A stretch of 64,000 nucleotides of DNA from Candidatus Thalassolituus haligoni (GCF_041222825.1 NZ_CP139482.1:713001-777000); one strand, 5' to 3'; counted from the stretch's first letter, positions 55,597-64,000 are shown. Numbers and translations: made by a program. The notes: generated by a model not told the origin, from the sequence alone.

Positions 55597-56859
55597 TTAC
55601 TGGTAACCTTTAGGGAAGGGGTTGGGTTCGATCAGCTCGGCACTCTCGTAAACCACCTTGTACTGGCCATCCAGCTGAGCGCGGCCGATGCGGGTCTTGG
55701 ACCACAAGTGGTGGTTTGGATGCACGCGCACATAGCCTTCAGGTGCGGTGGTGAGTTCGATGCCAGGAGAGGCTTCACGGACTTTGTCGATGTCGAATGA
55801 ACCGGCTTTTTCAACCGCTGCTTTCCACAACCATGGGCCGAGGTAGGCTGCCTGGGTGACGTCGCCGATAACAATGTCCTTGCCATATTTTGCCTTGAAG
55901 GCTTTGACGAAGGCGGCGTTGTTGGCGTTAGGCAGACTCTGGAAGTACTTCATGGAGGCGTAGATGCCGTCGATGTTCTCGCCACCGATACCGAGGATTT
56001 CGTCTTCAGTCACCGAAATGGTCAGGAACAACGGCTTCTCTTTGGTCATGTCGATACCTGCGGCTTTCAACTGCTTGTAGAACGCCACGTTGGAACCACC
56101 GACCACGGAGATAAACACTACGTCAGGCTTTTTCAGCTTGATCTTGTTGATAACGGAGTTGAACTGGGTGTGTCCAAGCGGGTAGTACTCTTCGCCAACC
56201 ACTTGTTCGTGCAGCACGTTTTCGATGTGCTTGCGGGCAATCTTGTTGGAGGTACGTGGCCAGATGTAGTCCGAGCCGAGTAGGAAGTATTTTTTTGCGC
56301 CCTTGGTTTCTGACGCCCAGTTCAGACCTTCGAGAATCTGCTGGGTGGCTTCCTGGCCGGTATAAATCACGTTCGGAGACTGTTCCAGTCCCTCGTAGAA
56401 GGTAGGGTAATAGAGCATGCCGTTGTATTGTTCGAACACGGGCAAGACGGCTTTGCGGGAAGCCGAGGTCCAGCAGCCGAATACCGCTGCGACCTTGTCG
56501 CTGACCAGCAGTTTCTTGGCTTTTTCAGCGAAGGTTGGCCAGTCACTGGCACCATCTTCCTGGGTGTATTCGATCTTGCGGCCCAACACGCCACCCATGG
56601 CATTGATCTGGTCGATGGCCAGTTTTTCTGCCTGCACAGAACCGGTTTCGCTGATGGCCATGGTGCCCGTTACCGAGTGCAGGATACCAACAGTGACCGT
56701 GCTGTCGGTCACTGCCAGGCCGGTTGTGTTGGCACTGTCGGCCAGCACTGGCAAGCTGAAATGAGCCATCGCCAGTGTTGCGGGAATCGCCAGCATGTTA
56801 CGTAGCAGAGTACGGCGTGTACCTCTGAGCGAGTCGTAATTCCTTGATTTTGAAATCAT
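55597..56859 (-). CDS. urtA: Urea/amide ABC transporter substrate-binding protein UrtA
   Basis: A 420-residue periplasmic binding protein. The signal region contains RGTRRTLLRN, a twin-arginine-like stretch, before the hydrophobic core and an ADS cleavage site. The mature part is UrtA-like (VGILHSVTGTMAISE, FGCWTSASRKAVLP, YPTFYEGLEQSPN, LGSDYIWPRTSN). These segments are shared by urea and short-amide (FmdD-type) receptors, so substrate cannot be decided here. It is the first gene of the transporter-amidase run; AAGAGG lies upstream. Confidence 0.94.
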   Translation of the reverse strand: MISKSRNYDSLRGTRRTLLRNMLAIPATLAMAHFSLPVLADSANTTGLAVTDSTVTVGILHSVTGTMAISETGSVQAEKLAIDQINAMGGVLGRKIEYTQEDGASDWPTFAEKAKKLLVSDKVAAVFGCWTSASRKAVLPVFEQYNGMLYYPTFYEGLEQSPNVIYTGQEATQQILEGLNWASETKGAKKYFLLGSDYIWPRTSNKIARKHIENVLHEQVVGEEYYPLGHTQFNSVINKIKLKKPDVVFISVVGGSNVAFYKQLKAAGIDMTKEKPLFLTISVTEDEILGIGGENIDGIYASMKYFQSLPNANNAAFVKAFKAKYGKDIVIGDVTQAAYLGPWLWKAAVEKAGSFDIDKVREASPGIELTTAPEGYVRVHPNHHLWSKTRIGRAQLDGQYKVVYESAELIEPNPFPKGYQ

Positions 56860-57052
56860 AATTGGGCCTCTTCATGGGTTCTGCTGTTAGCGTAAGGAAC
56901 GTTGTTCAGCATCCATCATCGGCCCGGGAAAAAATATTCGCGTCTTGTGACACCGGTGTACGTACATTGACGCATACCCGCCAGCAGGGCTTGTCGTTAT
57001 GGTCTTGATTCATTAGGAAAGGCGATTTGGTCGCCGTGGGTAAATACAGGTT
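56860..57052. promoter_or_regulatory. Divergent control region between urtA and the sensor kinase gene
   Basis: This 193-bp spacer must contain both promoters. A 10-bp palindrome ACACCGGTGT (56950-56959) is followed at once by GTACGTAC (56958-56965). This double palindrome midway between the two genes is a candidate operator, possibly for the LuxR-type regulator. I did not find a sigma-54 promoter with correct GG-N10-GC spacing. Confidence 0.5.
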
Positions 57053-60000
57053 ATGCCGCAACCGTCGCCGTACTCGAGTCGCCGAAGTTACAACCGTTGG
57101 GTAGCGAATCAGACGCTGGAAGACTTTGCGTTACGCTTCACCGCCAAAAATGCCCGGCGCTGGTCAGCGGCGCGGGTTTCCAACACCGCGTTGGGGGCCA
57201 TTTCGTTTCTGGCGATGGAAGCGATTGGCGCTACGGTGACGCTGATGTACGGCTTTCACTCTGCGGTGGCGGCCATCATGATGGTGTCGGCGCTGATTTT
57301 TCTGACCTCCATTCCGATCAGTTATTACGCTGCCCGGTATGGGGTGGATATCGACCTGCTCAGTCGGGGTGCCGGGTTTGGCTATATTGGTTCGACCGTT
57401 ACCTCGCTGATTTACGCCTCGTTCACGTTTATTTTTTTTGCGATCGAAGCGGCCATCATGGCGTCGGCGATGGACATGCTGTTTGGCATGCCACTGTGGG
57501 TCGGTTACCTGTTCAGCTCCTTGCTGGTGATCCCGTTGGTTACCCACGGCATCACCGTGATCAGCCGCTTTCAGTTGTGGAGTCAGCCGCTCTGGATCGT
57601 GCTGCAGGTACTGCCGTTTGTGTTTATTCTCTGGCAGGAATGGTCTGCGGCGACGGAGTGGGTGAACTATCCGGGCACGATGTCGGTGGCAGAGGATAGC
57701 CATCGCGATGGCAGCCATTTTAATCTGATGTTTTTTGGTGCGGCGTCGGCGGTGGTGTTTGCCTTGATCGCCCAGATTGGCGAGCAGGTCGACTTTCTGC
57801 GCTTTTTGCCCGAGCCAAAACCAAACCATCGACTGCGCTGGTGGCTGGCCTTGCTGGGCGGCGGGCCAGGCTGGATTGTGGTCGGTATGATGAAAATTCT
57901 GGCAGGCTCCTTTTTGGCGGTGCTGGCGGTGCGTTCCGGCATGTCGATTGCCGAGGCTTCTGATCCGACCCGTATTTATTACGTGGCTTTCGGTTACCTG
58001 ACCCAATCACCGATGGCGAACCTGGCTCTGACCGGCCTGTTTGTGGTGCTGTGTCAGGTCAAGATCAATGTCACCAACGCGTATGCCGGTTCCATTGCCT
58101 GGTCGAATTTCTTTTCCCGCCTGACCCACAGCCACCCTGGCCGGGTGGTGTGGCTGGTCTTTAATGTGATCATCGCGCTGTTGCTGATGATGCTGGGGGT
58201 GTATGAATCGCTGGAGCGGATTCTGGGGATTTATGCCAACGTTGCAGTGGCCTGGGTCGGGGCGCTGGTTGCCGATCTGGTGATCAACAAGCCTTTGGGT
58301 TTGAGTCCCAAACACATTGAGTTCAAGCGGGCTTACCTGTACGACATCAATCCGGTGGGATTTGGTGCGATGGTGCTGGCATCGGTGATCGGGGTGATGA
58401 GTTTTATGGGGGTGTTTGGTGCTGTTGCCCAGGCGCTGTCGCCCTACATTGCGCTGGCAACGGCGCTGGTGGTGTCGCCGTTGATTGCAATGCTGACCCG
58501 TGGGCGTTTTTACCTGGCCCGTGAGGTGATTGTGCAGGACTCGGCGGTCTGTGAATGTGTGGTCTGCAACAACCATTTTGACTCGGAAGATATCGCCAGC
58601 TGTCCGTTGTATAAAGGCGCGATTTGCTCCTTGTGCTGCACGCTGGAATCCCGCTGCCACGACCTCTGCAAGGAAAACGCCCGCCTGAGTGACCAGATTC
58701 AGCAGTTGCTGGAAATTCTGCTGCCAACCTGGATGGTGGAGCGCATGAACCCGAGGTTGCTGCAGTTTTGCGGCTTGATGGCGATTATCGGCTTTATCGT
58801 GGGTGGGCTGTTCTGGATGGTGTATGCCCAGATTCCCGCCTATGCCGAAGGACACTCATTACTCGCCGGTACTCTGATACAGGTGTATCTGCTGTTACTG
58901 ATTATTATTGGTGTACTGATCTGGTTGTTTGTGCTGGCGAATGAGAGCCGGATGTTTGCCCTTAATGAATCCCAGCGCCAGACCGGATTATTGCAACAGG
59001 AGATTGCTGCACACGAAGTGACCGATCGCGCCCTGCAGCAATCCAAGGAACTGGCCGAAGCCGCCAACCGCGCCAAAAGCCGCTATCTGGGCGGCATCAG
59101 TCACGAGTTACGCAGCCCGCTGAACTCCATTATTGGCTATGCCCAATTGCTGGAAAAAGACACTACGCTGTCTGTTCGGCAACGGGACAAGGTGAAACTG
59201 ATTCACCGTAGCGGTGACCATCTGGCCGATCTGATTGAAGGGCTGCTGGATATTTCCCGGATTGAAGCCGGTCGGCTGGAAATTCACCGTGACGAGTTTG
59301 ATCTGCATCGTTTATTGGATGAGCTGGTGGATATGTTCCGGCTCCAGGCCGAAGACAAAGGCATTCGATTTATCTATAAGCCCGGCCCGTACCTGCCACA
59401 CATTGTCCGTTCGGACGAAAAACATCTGCGCCAGATTCTGATCAACCTGCTCTCCAATGCCGTCAAATTTACTACGGTTGGTCAGGTTTCGTTAGCCATC
59501 AGCTACCGTAGCCAGGTGGCCGAATTTATGGTGACGGATACCGGCCCCGGCATCAGTGATTACGATATGCAGCGCATATTCCTGCCGTTTGAACGGATTC
59601 GTAAACCCGGTTTGCCACAGACGCCAGGGACGGGTCTTGGCTTGACCATCTCCCGTTTGCTGGCCGACATCATGGGGGGTGACATTCATGTGGACAGCCA
59701 GTCGGGCCGAGGGAGTGTGTTCCGTTTGTCGATGATGTTAGCCAGTGTGGCAACACCAGGGCCGGGGGTTGCGCCGGAGCGCAAGATTGTTGGTTACCAG
59801 GGCAGTGGGAAAACCTTGCTGGTGGTCGACGATGACGCCACCCATCGGGGGTTGATCAGTGAGATCCTGACGCCGGTGGGATTTGAGGTGCTGGAAGCAG
59901 AAGATGGCTACGCTTGTCAGCGGGTTTTACACCAGACCCATGTGGATCTGTTGCTGATGGATATCTCCATGCCGGGCATGACCGGTTGGCAGCTGCTGCG

Positions 60001-60448
60001 GCAATTACGTGATGAGGGTGTGAAAAGCCCCGTTGTGATGGTGTCAGCGGATGCGGAAGACCGTCAGTCCGCGCTGGCCCAGGGAGATGCCAGTGAGCAG
60101 GGCAAACGCCTGAATGATGGTTACCTGATCAAGCCGATCCGTGATCGCAAGCTGCTTGATCTGGTGGCCAGAGTATTGGATTTGCAATGGCAATATGAAG
60201 ACGATGAGATTGCAGTGAACAACAAGACCGCCATCGGTAGCGATTGCGATATGACACGATCAGAAGCACGGGAACTGCTGGCGGCGGCTGAACTGGGCCA
60301 TCTTGCCGGTATGGAAGCCGTGCTCGCCGACATGGAACAGCGGCAAGCTGCTGCTGATGTACAGTGGCAGATACGTCACCATCTCTCGGCCTTTCGGTTC
60401 GATGAGCTCATCACACTGGCGAAAAAGGTGATCAACCATGAAACATAG
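57053..60448 (+). CDS. NCS1-permease-fused hybrid sensor histidine kinase
   Basis: An 1131-residue sensor. Residues about 1-480 resemble a nucleobase:cation symporter-1 permease (cytosine/purine type) with about twelve membrane helices. Residues 500-539 hold nine cysteines (500, 502, 505, 517, 525, 528, 529, 535, 539), a likely metal site. Two further helices (about 565-630) lead to the kinase: His684 in SHELRSPLN, N-box NLLSNAVKF, then DTGPGIS and GTGLGLTI. The receiver has Asp970 in LLMDISMPG. The last 60 or so residues are helical, without an evident HPt histidine. It is divergent from urtA and overlaps the regulator gene by 11 bp. Confidence 0.88.
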   Translation: MPQPSPYSSRRSYNRWVANQTLEDFALRFTAKNARRWSAARVSNTALGAISFLAMEAIGATVTLMYGFHSAVAAIMMVSALIFLTSIPISYYAARYGVDIDLLSRGAGFGYIGSTVTSLIYASFTFIFFAIEAAIMASAMDMLFGMPLWVGYLFSSLLVIPLVTHGITVISRFQLWSQPLWIVLQVLPFVFILWQEWSAATEWVNYPGTMSVAEDSHRDGSHFNLMFFGAASAVVFALIAQIGEQVDFLRFLPEPKPNHRLRWWLALLGGGPGWIVVGMMKILAGSFLAVLAVRSGMSIAEASDPTRIYYVAFGYLTQSPMANLALTGLFVVLCQVKINVTNAYAGSIAWSNFFSRLTHSHPGRVVWLVFNVIIALLLMMLGVYESLERILGIYANVAVAWVGALVADLVINKPLGLSPKHIEFKRAYLYDINPVGFGAMVLASVIGVMSFMGVFGAVAQALSPYIALATALVVSPLIAMLTRGRFYLAREVIVQDSAVCECVVCNNHFDSEDIASCPLYKGAICSLCCTLESRCHDLCKENARLSDQIQQLLEILLPTWMVERMNPRLLQFCGLMAIIGFIVGGLFWMVYAQIPAYAEGHSLLAGTLIQVYLLLLIIIGVLIWLFVLANESRMFALNESQRQTGLLQQEIAAHEVTDRALQQSKELAEAANRAKSRYLGGISHELRSPLNSIIGYAQLLEKDTTLSVRQRDKVKLIHRSGDHLADLIEGLLDISRIEAGRLEIHRDEFDLHRLLDELVDMFRLQAEDKGIRFIYKPGPYLPHIVRSDEKHLRQILINLLSNAVKFTTVGQVSLAISYRSQVAEFMVTDTGPGISDYDMQRIFLPFERIRKPGLPQTPGTGLGLTISRLLADIMGGDIHVDSQSGRGSVFRLSMMLASVATPGPGVAPERKIVGYQGSGKTLLVVDDDATHRGLISEILTPVGFEVLEAEDGYACQRVLHQTHVDLLLMDISMPGMTGWQLLRQLRDEGVKSPVVMVSADAEDRQSALAQGDASEQGKRLNDGYLIKPIRDRKLLDLVARVLDLQWQYEDDEIAVNNKTAIGSDCDMTRSEARELLAAAELGHLAGMEAVLADMEQRQAAADVQWQIRHHLSAFRFDELITLAKKVINHET

Positions 60449-61370
60449 TGCGACCCACACGTCTTCCGGAACCAGCACTCGTGGGGTGGTACTGATAGCA
60501 GACGATACCATCGAGTCGCTGGGTATGCTGAATGAAACACTCGTTCAGGCTGGCTATACCGTATTGGTCGCTATGGATGGTTTACAGGCCTTGGCTGTGG
60601 CCGAAAGAATGATGCCGGATCTGATTCTGATGGATGCCATCATGCCCAACATGGATGGCTTCGAAGCCTGTGAGGCACTCAAAAAAGACCCGGATCTGGA
60701 AGGTATTCCGGTGATCTTCATGACCGGATTGAGTGACAGTATCGATGTCGTGCGCGGGCTGGAAGCCGGAGGCGTGGATTATGTCACCAAGCCGGTCAAT
60801 CTGGATGTGTTGCTGGCCCGAGTTCAGGTGCATATCACCAATGCGCGCAAGACACGCCGGGCAATCGGTTCCTTGAATGAGATTGGTCAGCCCACGTTTG
60901 CCTGCGATGTGCATGGGCAACTGTTGTGGTGTTCCAGTCGTACTATTGAAGTGCTGGCCAAAGCCGGGTTATCGGAGCATGACTTTCAGGAAGCAACCAG
61001 CGCCTTTCTGGCCTCGTGGTTTGCCAGCGCACCAGAACGATTCCAGCAAGTCAGGATTGAACAGACCAGCAGCCCATTGCTGGTGAAATTTCTGGGTTTA
61101 CCCGCTCCCGGTGAATATTTATTGCGGCTGGTGGATGATGACGAAGTATCACTGCGGCAAACGCTGCGCGACCATTTTCAGCTAACGGTACGGGAGGCCG
61201 AAGTCTTGCTGTGGTTATCGCGTGGCAAAACCAATCAGGAAATCGGCCGGATTCTGTCCATGAGCCCTCGCACGGTTAACAAACACCTCGAAACCGTATT
61301 CCGCAAGATGGGGGTCGAGAATCGCACCTCTGCGGCGGCTCTCAGCCTGGGTTATCTGAGTCGGCTGTGA
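60438..61370 (+). CDS. REC-LuxR response regulator paired with the permease kinase
   Basis: A 310-residue regulator with a receiver domain (acidic pair Asp22/Asp23, phospho-acceptor Asp66 in LILMDAIMP, Lys in YVTKPVN), a middle PAS-like stretch (about 145-230) and a C-terminal LuxR-type HTH (LTVREAEVLLWLSRGKTNQEIG, then SPRTVNKHLETVF). It starts inside the kinase gene with AAGGTG 7 bases before the ATG, so the pair is translationally coupled. Likely targets are the divergent urt/ami/fmd genes. Confidence 0.9.
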   Translation: MKHSATHTSSGTSTRGVVLIADDTIESLGMLNETLVQAGYTVLVAMDGLQALAVAERMMPDLILMDAIMPNMDGFEACEALKKDPDLEGIPVIFMTGLSDSIDVVRGLEAGGVDYVTKPVNLDVLLARVQVHITNARKTRRAIGSLNEIGQPTFACDVHGQLLWCSSRTIEVLAKAGLSEHDFQEATSAFLASWFASAPERFQQVRIEQTSSPLLVKFLGLPAPGEYLLRLVDDDEVSLRQTLRDHFQLTVREAEVLLWLSRGKTNQEIGRILSMSPRTVNKHLETVFRKMGVENRTSAAALSLGYLSRL

Positions 61371-61429
61371 CGCGCAGTTCAACAGCCTGCTAGACTCCGG
61401 ACATTGAGCGAACACAGGAAACGACAAAC

Positions 61430-61978
61430 ATGAGTCAGCAAGACAATCTGGTATGGATGGATCTGGAAATGACCGGTCTGGAGCCAGAGCGGGATGTGAT
61501 TATCGAAATCGCGACCATCGTGACCGATGGTAATCTGAATCTGATTGCCGAAGGCCCGGTGATGGCGGTATATCAACCGGCTATCCTGCTGGACGCCATG
61601 GATGAGTGGAATACCCGCACCCATGGTAATTCCGGGCTGGTCGAACGGGTCAGCAACAGCACGATTACTTGTCGTGATGCGGAACAAAAGACGCTGGCGT
61701 TTCTCCGTCAGCACCTCAAGGCCGGTACGTCGCCGCTGTGTGGCAACAGCATTCATCAGGATCGCCGCTTTCTGGTCAAATACATGCCGGAGCTGGAAGC
61801 ATTTTTCCATTATCGCAATCTTGACGTCAGCACCCTGAAAGAACTGGCCAAGCGCTGGAATCCAGCGGTGGTGTCTTCATTCAAAAAAGCCGGCAGCCAT
61901 CAGGCTCTGGATGATATTCGTGAATCGATTGCCGAACTGGCGCACTACCGCGAGCATTTTCTGCGCTTGCCTGAGTAA
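61430..61978 (+). CDS. orn: Oligoribonuclease Orn
   Basis: DEDDh 3'-5' exonuclease that clears di- to short oligoribonucleotides, including pGpG from c-di-GMP turnover. 182 residues, with WMDLEMTGL (first DxE), NSIHQDRRF and [10 protein letters not shown]. In Pseudomonas this gene is the divergent neighbour of rsgA. Confidence 0.97.
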   Translation: MSQQDNLVWMDLEMTGLEPERDVIIEIATIVTDGNLNLIAEGPVMAVYQPAILLDAMDEWNTRTHGNSGLVERVSNSTITCRDAEQKTLAFLRQHLKAGTSPLCGNSIHQDRRFLVKYMPELEAFFHYRNLDVSTLKELAKRWNPAVVSSFKKAGSHQALDDIRESIAELAHYREHFLRLPE

Positions 61979-62005
61979 CTTGCCAGAGTAATTTGCCTGA
62001 GTAAT
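61967..62005. repeat. 13-bp tandem repeat, three copies, at the orn stop
   Basis: TTGCCTGAGTAAY occurs at 61967, 61980 (one change) and 61993. Each unit contains TAA in the orn frame or a shifted frame, so the stop codon itself is inside the first unit. A small duplication with no obvious function. Confidence 0.8.
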
Positions 62006-62074
62006 TATTGCGGGAATAAGCCCCGTCGCAGCCTGCCTCAGCGTTTCGGAACCTGTGATTGTCAGGCCAGTTTA

Positions 62075-62986
62075 TTATGGCCCCCAGCGATTGGTATCCC
62101 ATAACAGCCAGCTGGCAGGGTTTTGCTTGAGCTGGTTCGACAAGGACTGGTTGATGCGTTCGGTGAGTTGGCAAGCAGACGCCTGAATATGGTCGTTGGC
62201 GGTTGGGTGTTCGGAGGTTAATGAGGCTTCAAAGATCTGCCGATAGTGGCCATTGGCTTCTCTTTGGGTATAGGTGGGTATCAGCGCCAGGTTATGGCGA
62301 AGGGCCATTTCTGCCGCGAATGTGGAGGTCCAGGCGGGTTGCCCGGCGAAGTCGAGCTGCTGGCCATTACGTCCTTTCTTGACCTTGATGTCGATCAGAA
62401 TATGGGCGTTATCGCCGTTGCTCAGGTGGCCGATCAATTCGCTGATACGGGCGGTTGAAATCATCTTTGGCCCGACTCGAAAGCGGCGGTTAAAGGTCAG
62501 ATAATCAAACCGTGTGTCGGCAAAATCCCGGTACAGCTCCCATGCCGGGAATCCCAGTTGCTCGATGATACGGCGGTTCATTTCCCAGTTATTGATATGA
62601 CCGCTGACAAATAAAATACCTTGTTGGCGGTCTCTGGCATGTTGCAGGTTTTCCAATCCATCTATTTGGCTGCGTTGCCGTTCGTTGCCATCCATCGTGA
62701 GGGATTCTGTTGCGGTCAAGAGCAGGTTGGCGTAGTAGCGCTGGCGGATATGCTGGCGTTGTTCCACGCTGGCATCGGGAAATACGCGTTGCAGGTTGTC
62801 ATCCAGATAGTGATTTTTTTTGGCCAGTAGCAGTCTGGTTAGACGGGCAATAATCGGCCCGGTAACAGAATAGTGGCTGATGCGCTGTATCCGGGTTTGG
62901 CCTGTGGCTCTGATCAACCCAACCAGCAGTGAACCCAATAACCAGAGTAGTGGCCGCAGCAGATAGCGTTGGAGATGAGGTTTCAT
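62075..62986 (-). CDS. LpxL/HtrB-family lysophospholipid acyltransferase
   Basis: A 303-residue inner-membrane acyltransferase of the lipid A late-acyltransferase family. One N-terminal membrane helix (about 10-27) is followed by the HX4E catalytic motif in SGHINNWEMN (about 130) and a late region with typical LALIPTYTQR. The ATG at 62986 begins the membrane segment; the longer upstream frame runs into the next gene. It may acylate lipid A or another lipid; with the neighbouring desaturase, a lipid-remodelling role is plausible. Confidence 0.85.
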   Translation of the reverse strand: MKPHLQRYLLRPLLWLLGSLLVGLIRATGQTRIQRISHYSVTGPIIARLTRLLLAKKNHYLDDNLQRVFPDASVEQRQHIRQRYYANLLLTATESLTMDGNERQRSQIDGLENLQHARDRQQGILFVSGHINNWEMNRRIIEQLGFPAWELYRDFADTRFDYLTFNRRFRVGPKMISTARISELIGHLSNGDNAHILIDIKVKKGRNGQQLDFAGQPAWTSTFAAEMALRHNLALIPTYTQREANGHYRQIFEASLTSEHPTANDHIQASACQLTERINQSLSNQLKQNPASWLLWDTNRWGP

Positions 62987-63047
62987 GGCGTGTTTATCCT
63001 GGCAGGCTGTTGCATGGCCGCCTCGGGCTTGTGTGTGCAGTCGTTGG

Positions 63048-63866
63048 TTAAATGGGTTCCAGCCCTTCTTCGAAGATCCAGCCCCGCTGGCGGCAAAAAC
63101 GGAAGATACGGTTGACGATCGGATTGGCCCAGCCGTTGAGTATGCAGAAGTCGACGCCAAGATCCAGGTGATGGGAGTTGTGTTGTTCTTTGGTCATAAA
63201 AACCCCCAGTGTCTGCAGATAACGCGCCACGATGGGGATCTGTTTACGATGAGCGCAGCTGTGCGCATATTGCGCCAGGGTCAGGGCACCGATAACCACC
63301 CAGAGAAAGAAAGATACCAGGCCGTCAATCCATCCAAGTGCGTGTAATAGCAGCAGCAGGCTGGTGCTGGGCAGGGTGATAAAATACATGGCAGGCAGGA
63401 TCACCCGCAGGAAACTGCGGCGTCCCAGAGCACCGGGACTGAGATGGTGGACTTTGAAATCAAAGACGATGGTTTCCAGTGGCGAAATCTTTTTCATGGC
63501 GATCTGGCGCTTCTGTAAATAGTCTTGTGAGCCTTTGTTGCCCTGATAAAAATACAATTCCTTGAGCCCGGAATTGGGCGTGGTACGGCGATAGTCGAGA
63601 AAAAAATGAGTAATACCGGACAGGGTATCAGCACAGTAAATAGCCATGAGGCCCAGTGGAATCGCCCAGAATGATAGGGCACCGGATAATATGGCCGCGA
63701 CCAGTAGACCCATATACAAGGCCAGGCACAGAGCTGCTGCACTGTAATGCAGGGTCTTGTTGCCTATAACGCCAACCATGGCCCCTGATTTGTTGGTCTT
63801 CAACATAGGCGGTGAGATCCTGGCAAGGGCATGGTTTTCCATGTGGATTGGACGAGACATGGCCAT
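63048..63866 (-). CDS. CarF/TMEM189-type (Kua) lipid desaturase domain protein
   Basis: A 272-residue membrane protein with four or so helices and the histidine pattern of the Kua/TMEM189/CarF family: DTLSGITHFFLD (about 80-91), FKVHHLSP (about 137), YAHSCAHR, and EQHNSHHLDL followed by CILNGWANP near the C-terminus. Members of this family include plasmanylethanolamine desaturase, which makes the vinyl-ether bond of plasmalogens. Whether this one acts on ether lipids is unproven. Several ATGs (63866, 63860, 63842) could start it and none has a clear ribosome site. Confidence 0.8.
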   Translation of the reverse strand: MAMSRPIHMENHALARISPPMLKTNKSGAMVGVIGNKTLHYSAAALCLALYMGLLVAAILSGALSFWAIPLGLMAIYCADTLSGITHFFLDYRRTTPNSGLKELYFYQGNKGSQDYLQKRQIAMKKISPLETIVFDFKVHHLSPGALGRRSFLRVILPAMYFITLPSTSLLLLLHALGWIDGLVSFFLWVVIGALTLAQYAHSCAHRKQIPIVARYLQTLGVFMTKEQHNSHHLDLGVDFCILNGWANPIVNRIFRFCRQRGWIFEEGLEPI

Positions 63867-64000
63867 GGTATCGGGCAGGCTGGAATATTACAAACCGGCC
63901 GCTCAGGTAATCCGGCAGGTTGGATTCTGCGGGGTTACCTGAACACCGTGATGGTCTGCTTTTACAGACAGTACGCAAACATCACGTAAACATCACGCCG
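63867..64000. other. Window end, upstream of the desaturase gene
   Basis: No gene is visible. A 10-bp direct repeat AAACATCACG (63977 and 63988) sits at the very end and could be an operator pair for the minus-strand gene, but the window stops here. Confidence 0.35.

Noticed and set aside
56860..57052. Sigma-54 promoter for nitrogen control of urtA
   Set aside because: GG and GC pairs are present but none has the required 10-bp spacing on the minus strand.

Overview
The window reads as chromosomal DNA of a Gram-negative gammaproteobacterium, most likely an aquatic member of the Pseudomonadales/Oceanospirillales group. The clues are a System I cytochrome c maturation operon, RNase II, a lysylated EF-P module, a Tat-exported PhoD, a FimX-type c-di-GMP receptor, lipid A type acyltransferases, and a core gene block (serB, fimX, psd, rhdA, an HDOD gene, motA, motB, rsgA, orn) in nearly the order I recall from Pseudomonas aeruginosa. 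The genus cannot be fixed from the sequence alone. Coding density is high, starts often overlap upstream stops (ATGA, TGATG), and most starts have Shine-Dalgarno sequences.

Layout. 1-3.8 kb: 3' end of a ccm operon (ccmF partial, ccmG, ccmH, ccmI), closed by a repeat tract and a hairpin. 3.9-18 kb: core and housekeeping genes (rnb, phoD, an MBL hydrolase, msrA, a ParA-type ATPase, a TatD hydrolase, DUF1329, an MltC-like transglycosylase, an AraC regulator) and two METTL20-like methyltransferase paralogues. 18.0-18.3 kb: two tandem initiator tRNA genes with a near-consensus promoter and a terminator. 18.5-28.4 kb: an accessory defence block, hsdM-hsdS-AlbA_2/ATPase gene-small broken gene-RhuM/Fic gene-hsdR. 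The RhuM/Fic gene has a textbook LexA (SOS) operator just upstream. 28.7-47.6 kb: uvrA, tapT, a class III cyclase-like gene, a 56-codon gene, serB, fimX, epmB/efp/epmA, psd, rhdA, an HDOD gene, motAB and rsgA. 47.9-61.4 kb: an amide-nitrogen block. 61.4-64 kb: orn, an LpxL-family acyltransferase and a CarF/TMEM189-type lipid desaturase.

The most interesting part is the amide block. A five-component urea-type ABC transporter (urtABCDE-like) is in one minus-strand direction with an aliphatic amidase (amiE), an AmiB-like AAA+ chaperone, a formamidase (fmdA) and an FmdB zinc-ribbon protein. No urease gene is present in the window. Divergent from the transporter lies a 1131-residue hybrid sensor kinase. 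Its N-terminal ~480 residues look like an NCS1 nucleobase permease, followed by a nine-cysteine cluster, a histidine kinase and a receiver. A REC-LuxR regulator gene overlaps its 3' end. My reading is a self-contained system that senses and imports short-chain amides or urea and hydrolyses the amides. The block sits exactly between rsgA and orn, which are divergent neighbours in Pseudomonas, so it looks inserted.

The second point of interest is the type I restriction locus. It carries a LexA-controlled RhuM/Fic protein with a Doc-like active-site motif, an AlbA_2/ATPase protein, and an in-frame tract of short repeats inside hsdM.
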